Source of the DNA: Paramecium sonneborni
Taxonomy: Eukaryota; Ciliophora; Oligohymenophorea; Peniculida; Parameciidae
Assembly: GCA_905182985.1 (NCBI GenBank)
Contig: CAJJDN010000014.1
Span: 1 to 64,000 of the forward strand
DNA: 64,000 bases
Direction of reading: 5' to 3'
Position 1 is the stretch's first letter; every line of letters begins with the position of its first letter. The notes beneath the pieces are model-generated. The model ran no database searches. It had not been told where the DNA came from and worked only from the letters and a program-made list of their open reading frames with translations. A program made the position numbers and the translations under genes. Shown in pieces: positions 1 through 11,627 of this stretch.

Positions 1-38
1 CCAACCCCAACCCCAAACCCAACCCCAACCCCAACCCC
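1..38. repeat. Telomere, C4A2/C3A3 repeats
   Basis: The window opens with tandem CCAACCCC-type units: five spaced CCCCAA units interrupted by one CCCAAA. On the other strand this is G4T2 with one G3T3, the mixed telomere made in Paramecium macronuclei. The switch to unique AT-rich sequence is abrupt at 39. Base 1 is therefore a chromosome end, not an arbitrary cut. Confidence 0.95.
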
Positions 39-261
39 TTCTAATAAAATCATCAAATTTTACATCACAAAAATGCATATATATAATTTAAATTTAAATA
101 TTAATATTCTTATAAATAATTATTCCATTTGAATAAAGGGATGTTAATTTGATTATATTAAATTATAATTTCATGTAAATCTTAATAATATATTGTTAAT
201 TATATATAAATTTATATTATAATAAATATGGATTTATTTGTTTGTTCTATAGATTATCTTA
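39..261. other. Subtelomeric AT-rich spacer
   Basis: Very AT-rich DNA between the telomere and the first gene. No coding frame, RNA gene or repeat was recognised. Confidence 0.5.
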
Positions 262-1659
262 TCAAAAATAAAATACTTCGCATATCTAGATATTTGGCTT
301 GGCTCCTCCAAATAAATATTCATTCTTTTATATTTCATTATTATAACTATCCCATATAAACTCCTCACCAAGCTATGATTATCCATCAATTAAATTAGCA
401 CTTATCTCTAGATCAGCAAATCCTAGTTCCAAAAATATTTATTCTTATATCTTAACGGAGGATTAGTAATATTGTTGATTAATAAAATCAAGGCTACTAA
501 TAACATTTTATTTTTAAGCATTCTAAACTAATTTTCTTGGATAAATTTCATTATGGGTATATGAAAATATAAATTCTGAAAAGGTTGATTTGATATAACC
601 AAATATTGGGTTTCCATCATTGTTAGATTTAAAAATTATTAATCTTGGTCTACCAAAGAGTTAGGAATTTTAAATCAAGGAACATTATCTTTATACAATC
701 TCTTAAGTATTTGGTTTAAAAGTTTAATAAGGATTTACTGGTTAACCAAAATAATTCTAAAAATTCTAAAAATTCTATTCAAAAGCTAAATTAGCCTTAT
801 TTAAAATGTCATCTAAATAATATTGTGGCAAGATAATAGATCTGTAATAAGGGAATTACATAGATTTATTGATTGTCTTTTTATCGAATTAAGTATTTTA
901 TTAACATAAATTTTACATAATAATAGACTAGAATTATTTATTAAAGTAATATTTTAAATCTTCTGATTCATTTTTGATTTAAGTACATATGTAATGGATT
1001 TAAGAATTACTATATAAATTGAATCTAAGATATTACAAATATTCTACTTATGTATTGATAATGAAATGTCATTAAATATCTTTTTGATATTACTGCTTTA
1101 TTCTTTCATTAAATCTGTATTTATTAAACCCCTAACATCTATTAAATTCTTTATAATTTAATCTTAAATATCATAATTTTCATTTGTTTATGATTCAAGT
1201 TCTAAAATTAATTATCTAATTTCTTCTATTTTAAATTCCTAAACATTATATATTTCTATACTTATAATAACATTTATTTGGATTCTTTACACTTCTTTTT
1301 GAATTCCTCTAAGTTTGATCTTCCATTCTCTATAAATTTCTGTAATAACTCCATTAAAAATTTTAAAGAATTTTCCAATTCGGTATAATTTTACTCTAAT
1401 TCTTCCTCCTTAAATTTATCCAAATCAGAATAAAATTTTTTGTATTTATCATCAATAGGAAGATGAGGAATTACTACATTTGGGTTTTCAATAATCTACT
1501 TATATAATATTAATTTACTTCTGGTATATAAATAATATTTGACTAATCTTTCATCTCATTTAGACATTTTATACATCCAAAATCAATCTTATCCCTTAGA
1601 ATCCTAACCCATTATATAACAAATTTAGGATGGTTTTTGCAAGTTATGGTTTTATTCAT
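262..1659 (-). CDS. TLD-domain protein with N-terminal Cys/His motif and coiled coil
   Basis: The minus-strand reading starts MNKTITCKNHP and has a C-x2-H...C-x2-C pattern in its first 40 residues, like the zinc-binding heads common in Paramecium coiled-coil proteins. A charged helical stretch of about 200 residues follows. The C-terminus is a TLD domain: a strand reading RPRLIIFKSNNDGNPIFGY, then ELGFADLEI, then YLFGGAKPNIQICEVFYF before TGA. TLD proteins are linked to oxidative stress and V-ATPase regulation in animals; the role here is unknown. Two short introns are clear in the N-terminal half, but one frame change near 1050-1100 was not resolved. It may be a missed intron or a frameshift, so decay of this first subtelomeric gene cannot be excluded. 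Confidence 0.65.
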
Positions 1660-2005
1660 TTAAAAATAAAAAGAATTAATTCCAAATTCTTATGAATTAT
1701 AGGCTATATTTTATAGCTTTTCTATCATTATTTAAGAACAAAATTATATAGAATCAAAGGTTTCTCAGATTTTCATCAAATTCCTTTTTTTTCTTGACCA
1801 TTATTATTCATACAATATGAGAAAATATTGAATAAATTATAAAAATAAAGGAAATTTAAGTAAGATCAAAACTATGATCTTAACAAAAAATAGTTCTAGT
1901 TTTATTTATTTTTCTAAAATATATACATGTAGTAATTTAAATAAGAATACCAAAAATACCTATGTAAATGTAAAGTTTTGTGTATATGATTTGATTAATT
2001 AAAAA

Positions 2006-2176
2006 ATGCAATTGAGGCATTCGCTTACACCTCGCTACTTTAAAGGTGTTTTTAACAAGCGTAAACCTAAAAAGAAAGATCTTGATCATCAGTATTAGGA
2101 TATTCTTATAAATTATTAGGTTTCACTCATTGTAAAACTATTTATTCCCAATAGAATTTCATATGAATTTGGTTGA
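2006..2176 (+). CDS. Short ORF of doubtful status
   Basis: A plus-strand ORF of 56 codons plus stop begins MQLRHSLTPRYFKGVFNKR and is rich in Lys/Arg. No family is recognised. It sits between a real gene and a pseudogene in the decayed subtelomere, so it may be a fragment or chance. Confidence 0.2.
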
Positions 2177-2179
2177 GCT

Positions 2180-2880
2180 GGATTTAAACCAATTTAGATA
2201 GTTTAAATGGAGTGGGACCTGGACCTGGAGTTGGATTAGGACTCGGTACAATTGGATTGGTTGGACTTACTGCTGTTAGACCACAAACAAACTAATTTTT
2301 TAATTGATTTATTTTGCAATATAGTATGGAGATACACATTCTTAGCAAACTTTTGATGCATCTAAATAGAATTCTGCTTAACAATTAAGGCAACCTCCAT
2401 TATTTGGATCAAATTGATAACAGTTGGTATAATTATATTAATTGGTATCATTAACAATTGTGTATAATAAGTTAACACAACCACAAATTCTAAGACATAT
2501 CCAAATGAACATGTCAAACAAACATTTCCATTTGGACCTAATATTGCACAATTAGATTAACATGGATAACATGGTTTAAATGTGTATTATTTACTATTAA
2601 GTGTAGATTATGATTATTTCAAATAAAATCCATCTTTGCATATAGAACCTGTTTTACAATTATAAGGGCATGCAAAAGATTTTGCAGTTAGATTACCCAA
2701 GTAATTTCCATCATTACATTAGAATTTTATGTTGCTACAATTAAAATACAAATAGTGCATCCACTTGAACATTCAACACATACATTATTTGTGCAGTACA
2801 TGTCAAACAATTCTGATTTTTTACTTGTGGCACATATTTAACAAGTATTTCCATATAATTTATTCAATGATATAATCTTT
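2180..2880 (-). pseudogene. Broken cysteine-rich (furin-like/EGF-like) surface protein fragment
   Basis: On the minus strand, pieces of a cysteine-rich extracellular protein are visible in at least three frames. Examples are CTNNVCVECSSGCTICI, then CPYNCKTGSICKDGFYL with CYPCQSNCAILGPNGNVCLTC, then CYQFDPNNGGCLNC with CQECVSPYYI. The spacing of CxxC pairs resembles furin-like repeats of ciliate surface proteins. At least two frame breaks within about 600 bp are not explained by GT-AG introns, and no start or membrane anchor remains. The plus-strand Gly-rich stretch near 2215-2270 is the shadow of its end. Confidence 0.6.
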
Positions 2881-3040
2881 TCTAGAAAAAATATTTTTTT
2901 CGAAAGCTTACGAAGAATAAATTGTATGTCAATTATCTTTATATGCATTTTTATGTTGTTGTTGATAATGTGTATTCATTTCATTACTCAATTTAAAATT
3001 CACTTAATACTATAAAAAAGTTTCATCTTAAAATATGAAA

Positions 3041-4166
3041 TTCATTCCATTAAAATTAAGTTTAAATAGCTTAAATATTTGATGGTATAATCAAATTTGA
3101 TATTCTTTGACTTAGGTCTTGAAGTGCGTAAATCAAAAAAATAAAATAAAAGCAAGCTTAAATCATTTGAGGAGTTGGATAAAATTTGTTAATAAAAGTA
3201 GATTGCACTTGGATTGAACATTGATCGACTCTCAAATAAAAAATAGATGGTAAATGTATCATTTAATTTAATGATTAAAATGATGTATTTAAGTAATATT
3301 TAGATTCAGAAAAACTGATTGGAATCACAAGAGATGATCTTAAGTAAATGTATAGTGATATTTTTGATACTTCATTCGAAAAAGATCATTAAAATTCTTT
3401 AAGAGAAATCTTTAATGAAAGCAAAATTTATTTAACTATAAAAAAGTAACTCATGTGAAGTGTACCCTAAAAAAAAAGAAACTAGAATGTGAAAAAATTG
3501 AAGAGAAAATAAGAAATTATTAGCTGAAACTTTAACATTTGACAGCTCAGCCTCAATAATAAATTAAAAGAGACTTCAACTTTTAAGAAGCAGCAAAAAC
3601 AATGAACATTATTTTTTTTATATAGAATATTTAAGCACAGTATTCCTTACAATAAGAAAATATACACTTAATCAGTCTCAATTTGATAGATTTAGTTAAG
3701 CGATAAATCAAATAGAAAACAATAATGAAAAGAAAAGGAAAATTATGTATTTTAGGTGCAATTGGAATGGAGTTTTCATTATTAAAGGGTTATTTAACAA
3801 CTGAAATTTATTATTTTCATTTACTTTGTTTAATTAAAGAGTTGAAAAGATTCTATGATGAAAATAATTATGTATCAATTCTAGATAATAGTCCAATAAT
3901 GCAGTGCATTACTAATTTTTACTCCATATTCTCCTTAGATGAACCCAATAGAGAAAATCTGGAATTAATTTAAAAACTAAGTGTATAAAAGAATAGTGTA
4001 AGAATCGCCAGAACTAGATAGATTAATTCATCAATTCTTTGCTGGTCTCACCTCAAACGAATAACTAATTGTTTCCTTTCCAATAACATAAAATCATAAT
4101 TATCGTTTTTTATTGATAATCGATTCAATAATCCTTTTACTTCTCAACTCATTAATGACTGCATCA
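3041..4166. repeat. Exact direct repeat, copy 1 (probable assembly overlap)
   Basis: These 1126 bases recur at 4168-5293, separated only by a single N at 4167; no mismatch was seen on reading both copies. A tandem duplication with its junction exactly at an undetermined base is less likely than two contig ends that overlap but were joined with an N. Confidence 0.9.
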
Positions 4167-4167
4167 N

Positions 4168-5293
4168 TTCATTCCATTAAAATTAAGTTTAAATAGCTTA
4201 AATATTTGATGGTATAATCAAATTTGATATTCTTTGACTTAGGTCTTGAAGTGCGTAAATCAAAAAAATAAAATAAAAGCAAGCTTAAATCATTTGAGGA
4301 GTTGGATAAAATTTGTTAATAAAAGTAGATTGCACTTGGATTGAACATTGATCGACTCTCAAATAAAAAATAGATGGTAAATGTATCATTTAATTTAATG
4401 ATTAAAATGATGTATTTAAGTAATATTTAGATTCAGAAAAACTGATTGGAATCACAAGAGATGATCTTAAGTAAATGTATAGTGATATTTTTGATACTTC
4501 ATTCGAAAAAGATCATTAAAATTCTTTAAGAGAAATCTTTAATGAAAGCAAAATTTATTTAACTATAAAAAAGTAACTCATGTGAAGTGTACCCTAAAAA
4601 AAAAGAAACTAGAATGTGAAAAAATTGAAGAGAAAATAAGAAATTATTAGCTGAAACTTTAACATTTGACAGCTCAGCCTCAATAATAAATTAAAAGAGA
4701 CTTCAACTTTTAAGAAGCAGCAAAAACAATGAACATTATTTTTTTTATATAGAATATTTAAGCACAGTATTCCTTACAATAAGAAAATATACACTTAATC
4801 AGTCTCAATTTGATAGATTTAGTTAAGCGATAAATCAAATAGAAAACAATAATGAAAAGAAAAGGAAAATTATGTATTTTAGGTGCAATTGGAATGGAGT
4901 TTTCATTATTAAAGGGTTATTTAACAACTGAAATTTATTATTTTCATTTACTTTGTTTAATTAAAGAGTTGAAAAGATTCTATGATGAAAATAATTATGT
5001 ATCAATTCTAGATAATAGTCCAATAATGCAGTGCATTACTAATTTTTACTCCATATTCTCCTTAGATGAACCCAATAGAGAAAATCTGGAATTAATTTAA
5101 AAACTAAGTGTATAAAAGAATAGTGTAAGAATCGCCAGAACTAGATAGATTAATTCATCAATTCTTTGCTGGTCTCACCTCAAACGAATAACTAATTGTT
5201 TCCTTTCCAATAACATAAAATCATAATTATCGTTTTTTATTGATAATCGATTCAATAATCCTTTTACTTCTCAACTCATTAATGACTGCATCA
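4168..5293. repeat. Exact direct repeat, copy 2 (probable assembly overlap)
   Basis: Second copy of 3041-4166, offset 1127. This copy continues into unique sequence at 5294, so any gene here should be read from this copy and counted once. Confidence 0.9.
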
Positions 5294-5404
5294 TAGTTTA
5301 TTCTTATAGAATGATATTGTTTCATGACTTAATCGTTGAACAATCATTTTTGATAATAGTTCTTTTTACTATTCTTTTAATTTAAAATTGATTTGATATT
5401 ATGA
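4616..5404 (+). CDS. Hypothetical ORF, possibly decayed (also in copy 1 at 3489-4166)
   Basis: A plus-strand frame stays open for about 260 codons. It begins with a charged helical stretch (LECEKIEEKIRNYQLKL), passes MKRKGKLCILGAIG and ends in a hydrophobic tail. No family is recognised and no good start codon lies upstream in frame; in-frame ATGs occur near 4729 and 4852. Another frame around 4690-4850 also looks protein-like, so this may be a frameshifted remnant. The same frame in the first copy runs into the N at 4167. Confidence 0.3.
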
Positions 5405-5896
5405 GATTTAATTTATTACTTACAACTATCTTATGTCAACAGATGGATCATAATTTTCATTGACAAAAACTTCTGGTGCCTTATAAATTTATGTTCCTAC
5501 TTTTTGTGTATGTAGTTCCTTATTGTTTTTTCGCACATGAAAAAGCCTATCAATTTGATTTTATCCAATGATAAAATTATTTGGATTCATATTTTGATGG
5601 TAAAATCCTAATTTATGTAATTATGAAACACCTTTAGCCATCTAAAATTTTTGGAATTATTTACTGGCTAGCAAGTCTTTCTTATGTCAGGAAGATTCTA
5701 ATGCATTCTTCAAATTCCATTATTGTTTTACATTCATCAAAAGAAAATAGTTCAAAAATATGTTCAAATTTTTTTCCGTTAAAAACCTGCATTAAATTAT
5801 TTTTATGATGTTACCCTAATTCCCTCTTCCAATCTTTCTTCTTTTAATTACTGTAACGTTTTCAACTTAAATTGTTTTACCCTCAGCAAACATCAT
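5295..5896 (-). pseudogene. Broken protein kinase
   Basis: Minus-strand kinase remnant. The first frame starts MMFAEGKTIQVENVTVIKRR and has a glycine loop KIGRGNQGNIIKI. It reaches HIFELFSFDECKTIMEF, then must shift frame to LKNALESS, meets an in-frame TGA, and continues HKKDLLASKQFQKF. Next comes GVSQLHKLGFYHQNMNPNNFI, where HQN replaces the catalytic HRD, and KVGTQIYKAPEVF, the activation-segment end. The C-lobe after this is short and unrecognisable. The frameshift, stop and lost catalytic Asp together mark a pseudogene. Confidence 0.75.
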
Positions 5897-6600
5897 TTCT
5901 TTTAAAATTATATTTTTATTTTAAATTTTCTTTTGTTTCAACATTAATATCGAAGACTTTTTCCTATTCTATTTTTATAAAATGAAGATACTGGGGTAAT
6001 AAAAAATTAATTTTTATCTTTAGTTTAACAGTATTTTTAGATTAGATGATGCTATGAAACAAACTGGTTACAATTTTTTCTTAATCCAAAAGAGCGATTA
6101 TATTGCAAATCAGCTTTTAATTAAATATAATTTATTTTTGTGTATAATAATATAGATTTAACTCTGTGATGTTAAATATATAATTATCAGAAATTAAGAA
6201 TAATGAATATATTTTTTTAGTCCCTATTTGCCTTTTAACATAAACCAATCTATATAGATATCAAAGCAAGATTGGAGAGATAAGAACAATTCTGTTATGT
6301 GTTTTAAGGTTAGCATATATTTAACATGTTATAACAAAATGGATCAATCACTAGATATTAGAATTTTTCAAAACTAAGAGCAGAATAATAGTTTGAAAGC
6401 AGATTTAAAGTTTTAAAGTTGAGCTCAAAATTTAAAATTTTTAATGTTATTGATACAAAAGAGTTTCTGAAATTTCTTTAATCAAGCCAAATCCTTTCCA
6501 ATTTAGCTATAATTTAAGTGAAATGGCATTGGAAGCAAATCTAAATTTTCTTCTTTAATGTTTCACAATAAAATTATATTTTATAAAATAACAAAAAATT
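5897..6600. other. Gene-poor spacer
   Basis: About 700 bp without a convincing gene. A plus-strand stretch near 6345-6600 is open for several dozen codons but has no start, family or intron pattern that convinces. It may hold the promoter of the gene starting at 6601. Confidence 0.4.
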
Positions 6601-8936
6601 ATGTTTAAGCAAAATGACTATCCAAAAGAAAATATCTAGATCCTTAATGATATTTTCCAGGATTTATATTGGAAAGAAAGCATTAATTTGAAATCTGATT
6701 TAACTCAAACTAACGATACTTAAGAATAAGCCCAAATTATGAATAGTTTAATTTTTTAATTCTAAAAAAATAAAGAATTCGATGTAGATTTGTTTGCAAT
6801 AGCACTCAAATTAATTTTAGGATTAATTAAAAAAAGTGTTCAAAAAAATAGGAAAAGAATTTAAATAAGATCATGGAATCATTATGCTAAGTAAATATTA
6901 ATTTTAAAAAGAAAATACATGAGAGAGTTTGAAGTTGTAAAACTCTATTTATAAATCCTTTATTTTATTGATCAAGATTAAGAGTAAATTGAAGATTAAA
7001 TTAAGATAATAGCTGAAATATATAAAAATTATTCGCATGATTAGGATATATACTCATTAATGATTGATTTAATATCTGAAAGATGTTTCTAAAAGTAAAA
7101 AATACATCCACTATATTAGTTTTTAGGAGTCCTTAATGGTTGTTTCTTATCGATAATGTGTGTTAAATAATTATTGAGAATTATTAAAACCTCCCAATAA
7201 ATATAAGATCTCTCAGAATTTTAAATAAATTATTCCTTAAAAATTCAGATTTCACAGTTATCCAAAAATATGGATTGTTAGGTATATAAATATTTTTATC
7301 AGATCACATTCAAAATGTTGTTTATCTTTATATTGATAATTAAACTTTATGTGGAGAAGTTACAAAGTTTTTGTCTATCTTAGTAAATAGACACAACCAA
7401 GAATTTCTGTAAATTTTTGTAAGATTTAATTTTATAATATCAATTTTTATATAACATTTAGAAAATGATTAAATAGTTTTTAATACTATGAAAATTTTGG
7501 GATGTTTTTTAGATTAAAAAGCTTTTTCATCAGGTTTTGTCAGTATGGAAGTATTAAGATTATTTGCTGAGTGGAGTAATAAAATAAATATTCAAAAATC
7601 AAATTTAAGAAAAATATCAACAACTTCTTTAATTATGTTATTAATAATTGAGTTTTTAATCGTTGAAAATAAAATCTCTGAAGTATAAATTGATGAATAC
7701 TTGGTAAAATTTTGCATAAATCTTATCTCATGTTTAGCAAACGATGAGTAGATATGTATCAAAGTTTATTAAATTATTTGCAAATATACAATGAACAAAA
7801 ATATTATTAACTAACTATTCTAGTAAAATACTTTTTAGAGAATTGAAAATTCCTTTTTTGTTTTGAAACATGGAAAATAATTTTAATTAATTATGATTTA
7901 ATTTATAAATTCTTTGATATTAAATGATATTGAAAAAATTGATATCGTGATTACATCTATTTTATCACAATAAATACTAATGTCAATTTAAAATAATTAT
8001 TAAAGTGATGAATATGAAGAAATTGATATTTAAATTTTATTTGAAATGCTCCGTTTTATATCTTTAATTAGCTTAGATAATATTAAATGTTTAGTAATTT
8101 GGAACACTGATCGTATTTAGATGTTTTTTTATGAAGTCTAATAGACATCATTGAGAAAGGATTAAAAAATAATTGAAATATTTTTTAATATATTATCAAT
8201 ATATAGCCAACTTGAAATAGTTTAAGATTTCTTAATTAGAAACACAAATGCATTATTAGAAATAATTGAGGAAAACATTTTAATGTTTGAAATTTGTGAT
8301 GATTATGCAGTAAATTTTATATAAATTCTAGCATATCTTGTAAAATCTGATAAATAATTAAAATAATAATATTCATTTGATTATAGATAAGTATGTGCCA
8401 CTAAGTTTAGCAATAATAAAAAATTAGCCAGAACAGTAAACTTTAGTTTTGAAATTTTTTGATATGTTCGAATAAATTTCAAAAATAGATTTGTAAACTC
8501 GATTAAGGATTTAGGATCTGTGCTAAACAGTTATATAAGAGTTTGAGCAAGAAAAATTTATTCAGTAAAACTTAAATAACTATAGAGTCCTTATCTTAAC
8601 ACTTTGAATGAGTATATAGGTCGATGTTCCTTTTCTTATTAAAACTTATTAACAAAAGAAGCAAGAGATTATTTAGTAAATGGAATTGATTGTAAATTGT
8701 AAGAATTTTATAAAAATTTAAGATATAAAGATGATGGTTCTGTATCAAATTTATTAGTATTCATAACTCCAGATCTAGCTTCAATATGGTGCAAGCATCA
8801 TGGTGATTCAAACACTAAATAGAAATGGAGACTTGCAACTAAACACGTGATTTCAATTAAAGACTATTTAAATGATATTGAAGGATGGAGATTATCACCT
8901 TTTAGAAAATTCGGAAAGAAAAGTAAATTATATTGA
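6601..8936 (+). CDS. Large helical (ARM/HEAT-like) protein, unknown function
   Basis: The plus-strand frame starts MFKQNDYPKENIQILNDIF and runs about 200 codons in one exon before a probable 21 nt intron near 7281. The middle is built of repeated amphipathic helices (for example EYLVKFCINLISCLANDEQ), as in armadillo/HEAT solenoids. The C-terminal 70 residues form a compact conserved-looking unit (LASIWCKHHGDSNTKQKW, then SPFRKFGKKSKLY) before TGA. Several short introns are needed to keep the frame open and not all were placed. No specific family is assigned; importin-like or scaffold roles are possible. A 226 bp spacer separates it from the Deltex gene. Confidence 0.65.
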
Positions 8937-9162
8937 AATATATGTAGAAATTGATATAAACAGTTGTTTTACTATAACAGGTAATATTATTTTGAACAAG
9001 CAGATATAATTGTAAAATTTTCATATTTGTGCACCGACAGCATAAGACAAATATAAGATGTTTGAATATTTAAGGGCACTTGTCTAAATAAATTGAAATA
9101 TTACATATCAATATAGAAAGTAAAGCTAATTTATTAAACAAACAATAATTATAAATTAAATT

Positions 9163-10161
9163 ATGAGGTAATTCGGAAGAAAAGAAAAAAAGCACAAATC
9201 ATTGAGTTTATCTTTTGAATCTCTTATCAATAGATTAAATGATTTATAAGTTCAGAAAAACAATTTCTTAAAATCCTTTTTAGGAAATAACAACGATTTA
9301 AATTCATAGAATGATGATTAATAGATATCTAAGAGTAAAAATGACTAAACTTAAATGATTGTGAAATATGACCCTCCAAAATTGTATATAAAGGATAAAC
9401 AATATGATATATCAAAATCAAAGTATGAATAAGAAATAGCGAAGAATTTGGATAAATTAAATAAAGAGATTGATAATCAAGCATCCCATATTGTAAATTT
9501 AAGACAAATGTCTGCAATAGAATTTTATCTATTAGTTAATTAATTAAATGTGAATGATAATTTACATTTTAGTAAAACTGATATTTGCACTATTTGTTAA
9601 TTTGATTTATTTGAAATAGAAGATTGGGAAAATTTTGAAAACCTCTTAGCTTATGAATAACTAGTCGTAGGGCTTCCATGCGAACATTATTATCATATGG
9701 ATTGTTTATCACATTGTATAAAAGAATAACATATCTAATGTCCAGTTTGTGGGAAAATATATGGCATTAAAACTGGAGATTAGCCCGATGGATAGATGAT
9801 ATGTTAAATAGACTATAACACTCATTGTGAAGGATATGAAGATTGTGGAACAATCATAATTAATTATCATATGTATGCTGGGTAAAGAAATGGATAATAA
9901 TTCCCACCAACATACAGAGAGGCATTTTTACCAGACACTCCTGAAGGAAGACAAGTATTTAGACTATTAAAAATGGCTTTTGAAAGAAAATTAATTTTTA
10001 CTGTTGGACGTTCTGTAACAACAGGTAAAGATAATAGAATAGTATGGAATGGAATTCACCATAAAACAAATTTAATGGGAGGTGTTAGTTGTTTTGGATA
10101 CCCTGATCCTACTTATTTTAGTAGAGTTAAAGAAGAATTAGCAGCAAAAGGTGTATATTGA
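9163..10161 (+). CDS. Deltex-type E3 ubiquitin ligase (RING + DTC)
   Basis: Single exon, 332 residues plus TGA. The N-terminal 140 residues are charged and helical. A RING finger follows: C-T-I-C at residues 142-145, then [12 protein letters not shown] and CPVCGKIYG. The rest is a Deltex C-terminal domain: [58 protein letters not shown], then WNGIHHKTN and [15 protein letters not shown]. The RING recruits ubiquitin-E2. The DTC pocket binds ADP-ribose or NAD+ in animal homologues and can ubiquitinate ADP-ribose; the conserved His in IHHKTN fits that pocket. WWE domains of animal Deltex 1/2/4 are absent, so the layout resembles DTX3/DTX3L. Its stop lies 24 bp from the convergent CDC50 stop. Confidence 0.93.
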
Positions 10162-10185
10162 TAAAATTTATTTATATTTTATTAT

Positions 10186-11163
10186 TCATCTATTTTTTTT
10201 TTAGTCAGCCTTTGATAAAAATTTCCTTATTAGAAATCCTAAAGTAACTACACAACAAACCACTCCTACACATATATATGCAATTGACAAAAATTCATTT
10301 TTTCCTCCAAAAGCATTGGTTGTTGAAAATACTATAAACTTTTTTCCATTAAAAGATGAAACATTGTAAGCTAAAGGTATATTAATTTATATAATTACTA
10401 TTTGTAATTTGAACTTCATAAATTCCAGCTTCTAAATCTTAATCTATTTTTCCCCATAATTTTCTAAACTATGGTAAAGCTGCAGTTCTCATCCAAACCA
10501 TAAATCTTTCTTTTAATAATAATCATTTACTATACCATCTTCCATATCTATCCATTATCTATTCAAATCGATGTTTTTATATCTACCATCTAAATCACTT
10601 GGCCAAGCTATTCCTTTACTTGATATTGTGATTTCTTTTTTTGTTTCGTTAACTACTTAAAATAACTTGAATGTATCATTGAAATAACTTTTAGCAATTA
10701 ATCCACATGGTATCGCTTTATCATCTGTAAGTAAAGGTTTATTTGTAACGCTCATAGTTTTTCCCATATCTTCATTAGTTACAACTGGATCACATTCATC
10801 CAATTCGCCTTCACTTAAATCTGTTCCCGATAATTAGAAAGGAGATTTAGATTTAACATATCTCCTGTGATTTTAATAAAAGTTTGTCAATTAGTAATAA
10901 AAGAATACTGGAGATTTATAATTTCCATCAAGAGCTATTTAAATTACGCAATCAGTATCTTAAGCCAAACAATATGAGTCATATTAAAATTCTTGGGTCG
11001 CAATATCATTTGAGTAACTTATCAACACTATTCCCATTATTAGAAAAAATAAACTCATAGAAGCAAATAGTATTATAGTTGAATTCAAAGTAGGTACAGG
11101 TTGCCATGCTTTCATTATTTATTGTTTGAATGCATATGAGAATCCTTTAGGTTGAGCTTACAT
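10186..11163 (-). CDS. CDC50: CDC50/LEM3 family P4-ATPase flippase subunit
   Basis: Minus strand; exons total 308 codons after removal of two introns (26 and 28 nt), an exact fit. A cytosolic start is followed by a TM helix (LFASMSLFFLIMGIVLI). A luminal domain has YYQLTNFYQNHRRYVKS, the family signature IPCGLIAKSYFNDTF, and VWMRTAALPQFRKLWGKI. It ends with FNGKKFIVFSTTNAFGGKN, a second TM helix (IAYICVGVVCCVVTLGFL) and a short Lys-rich tail. CDC50 proteins escort P4-ATPases from the ER and are needed for phospholipid flipping; no partner ATPase is in the window. The start chosen is the first Met after an in-frame break. Confidence 0.95.
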
Positions 11164-11192
11164 AATTAAATAATATATTTAATAATAATTAT

Positions 11193-11510
11193 TCAATGAA
11201 AATTATGTCTCATTTTTATTTAATCTAAACTAAATTCTGAAAATCCATTAAAATAACATTCTTATTCTTTATCAATAACTATTAAAAATTTATAAATTGT
11301 ATAATCTTAAGCCTAAGATTTAATCATCTGATCAAATAAAATAGGGATTTGAGAAATTATTTCTTAATTGACATTAATTTCTAAAATTTTAAATTAAATT
11401 TTGCAACAAAACATTCCACCTCGATTAAATTTTTATTCTCTAAAAGTCCAACCTAAAATTACTATATTATTTTCTTTAAAAACACCTTTTTTATAGATTA
11501 ATTATACCAT
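11193..11510 (-). CDS. Small hypothetical protein (105 aa)
   Basis: Uninterrupted minus-strand ORF starting MVQLIYKKGVFKENN and ending KMRHNFH before TGA, 105 residues. It contains CCKIQFKILEINVNQEII and FLIVIDKEQECYFNGFSEF, suggesting a small beta-rich fold. No family is recognised. It fits neatly between the CDC50 start (30 bp away) and the CAMTA stop (117 bp away), which supports a real gene. Confidence 0.5.
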
Positions 11511-11627
11511 AGTAAGAAATTAAATTATTTGAAATGAGAGCTTAAATAATGAATTTTAATAGTTACAATTAAATTGGATATTAGATTGAGAGGTGATGTT
11601 TTTGAAAAGTTACTTTTATAAGTTAAT

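Noticed and set aside
2215..2285. Gly/Leu-rich plus-strand stretch that looks like a TM helix
   Set aside because: Antisense of the decayed cysteine-rich gene; no start or extended frame.
3041..5293. Recent tandem gene duplication
   Set aside because: Perfect identity with the junction on an N fits an assembly overlap better.
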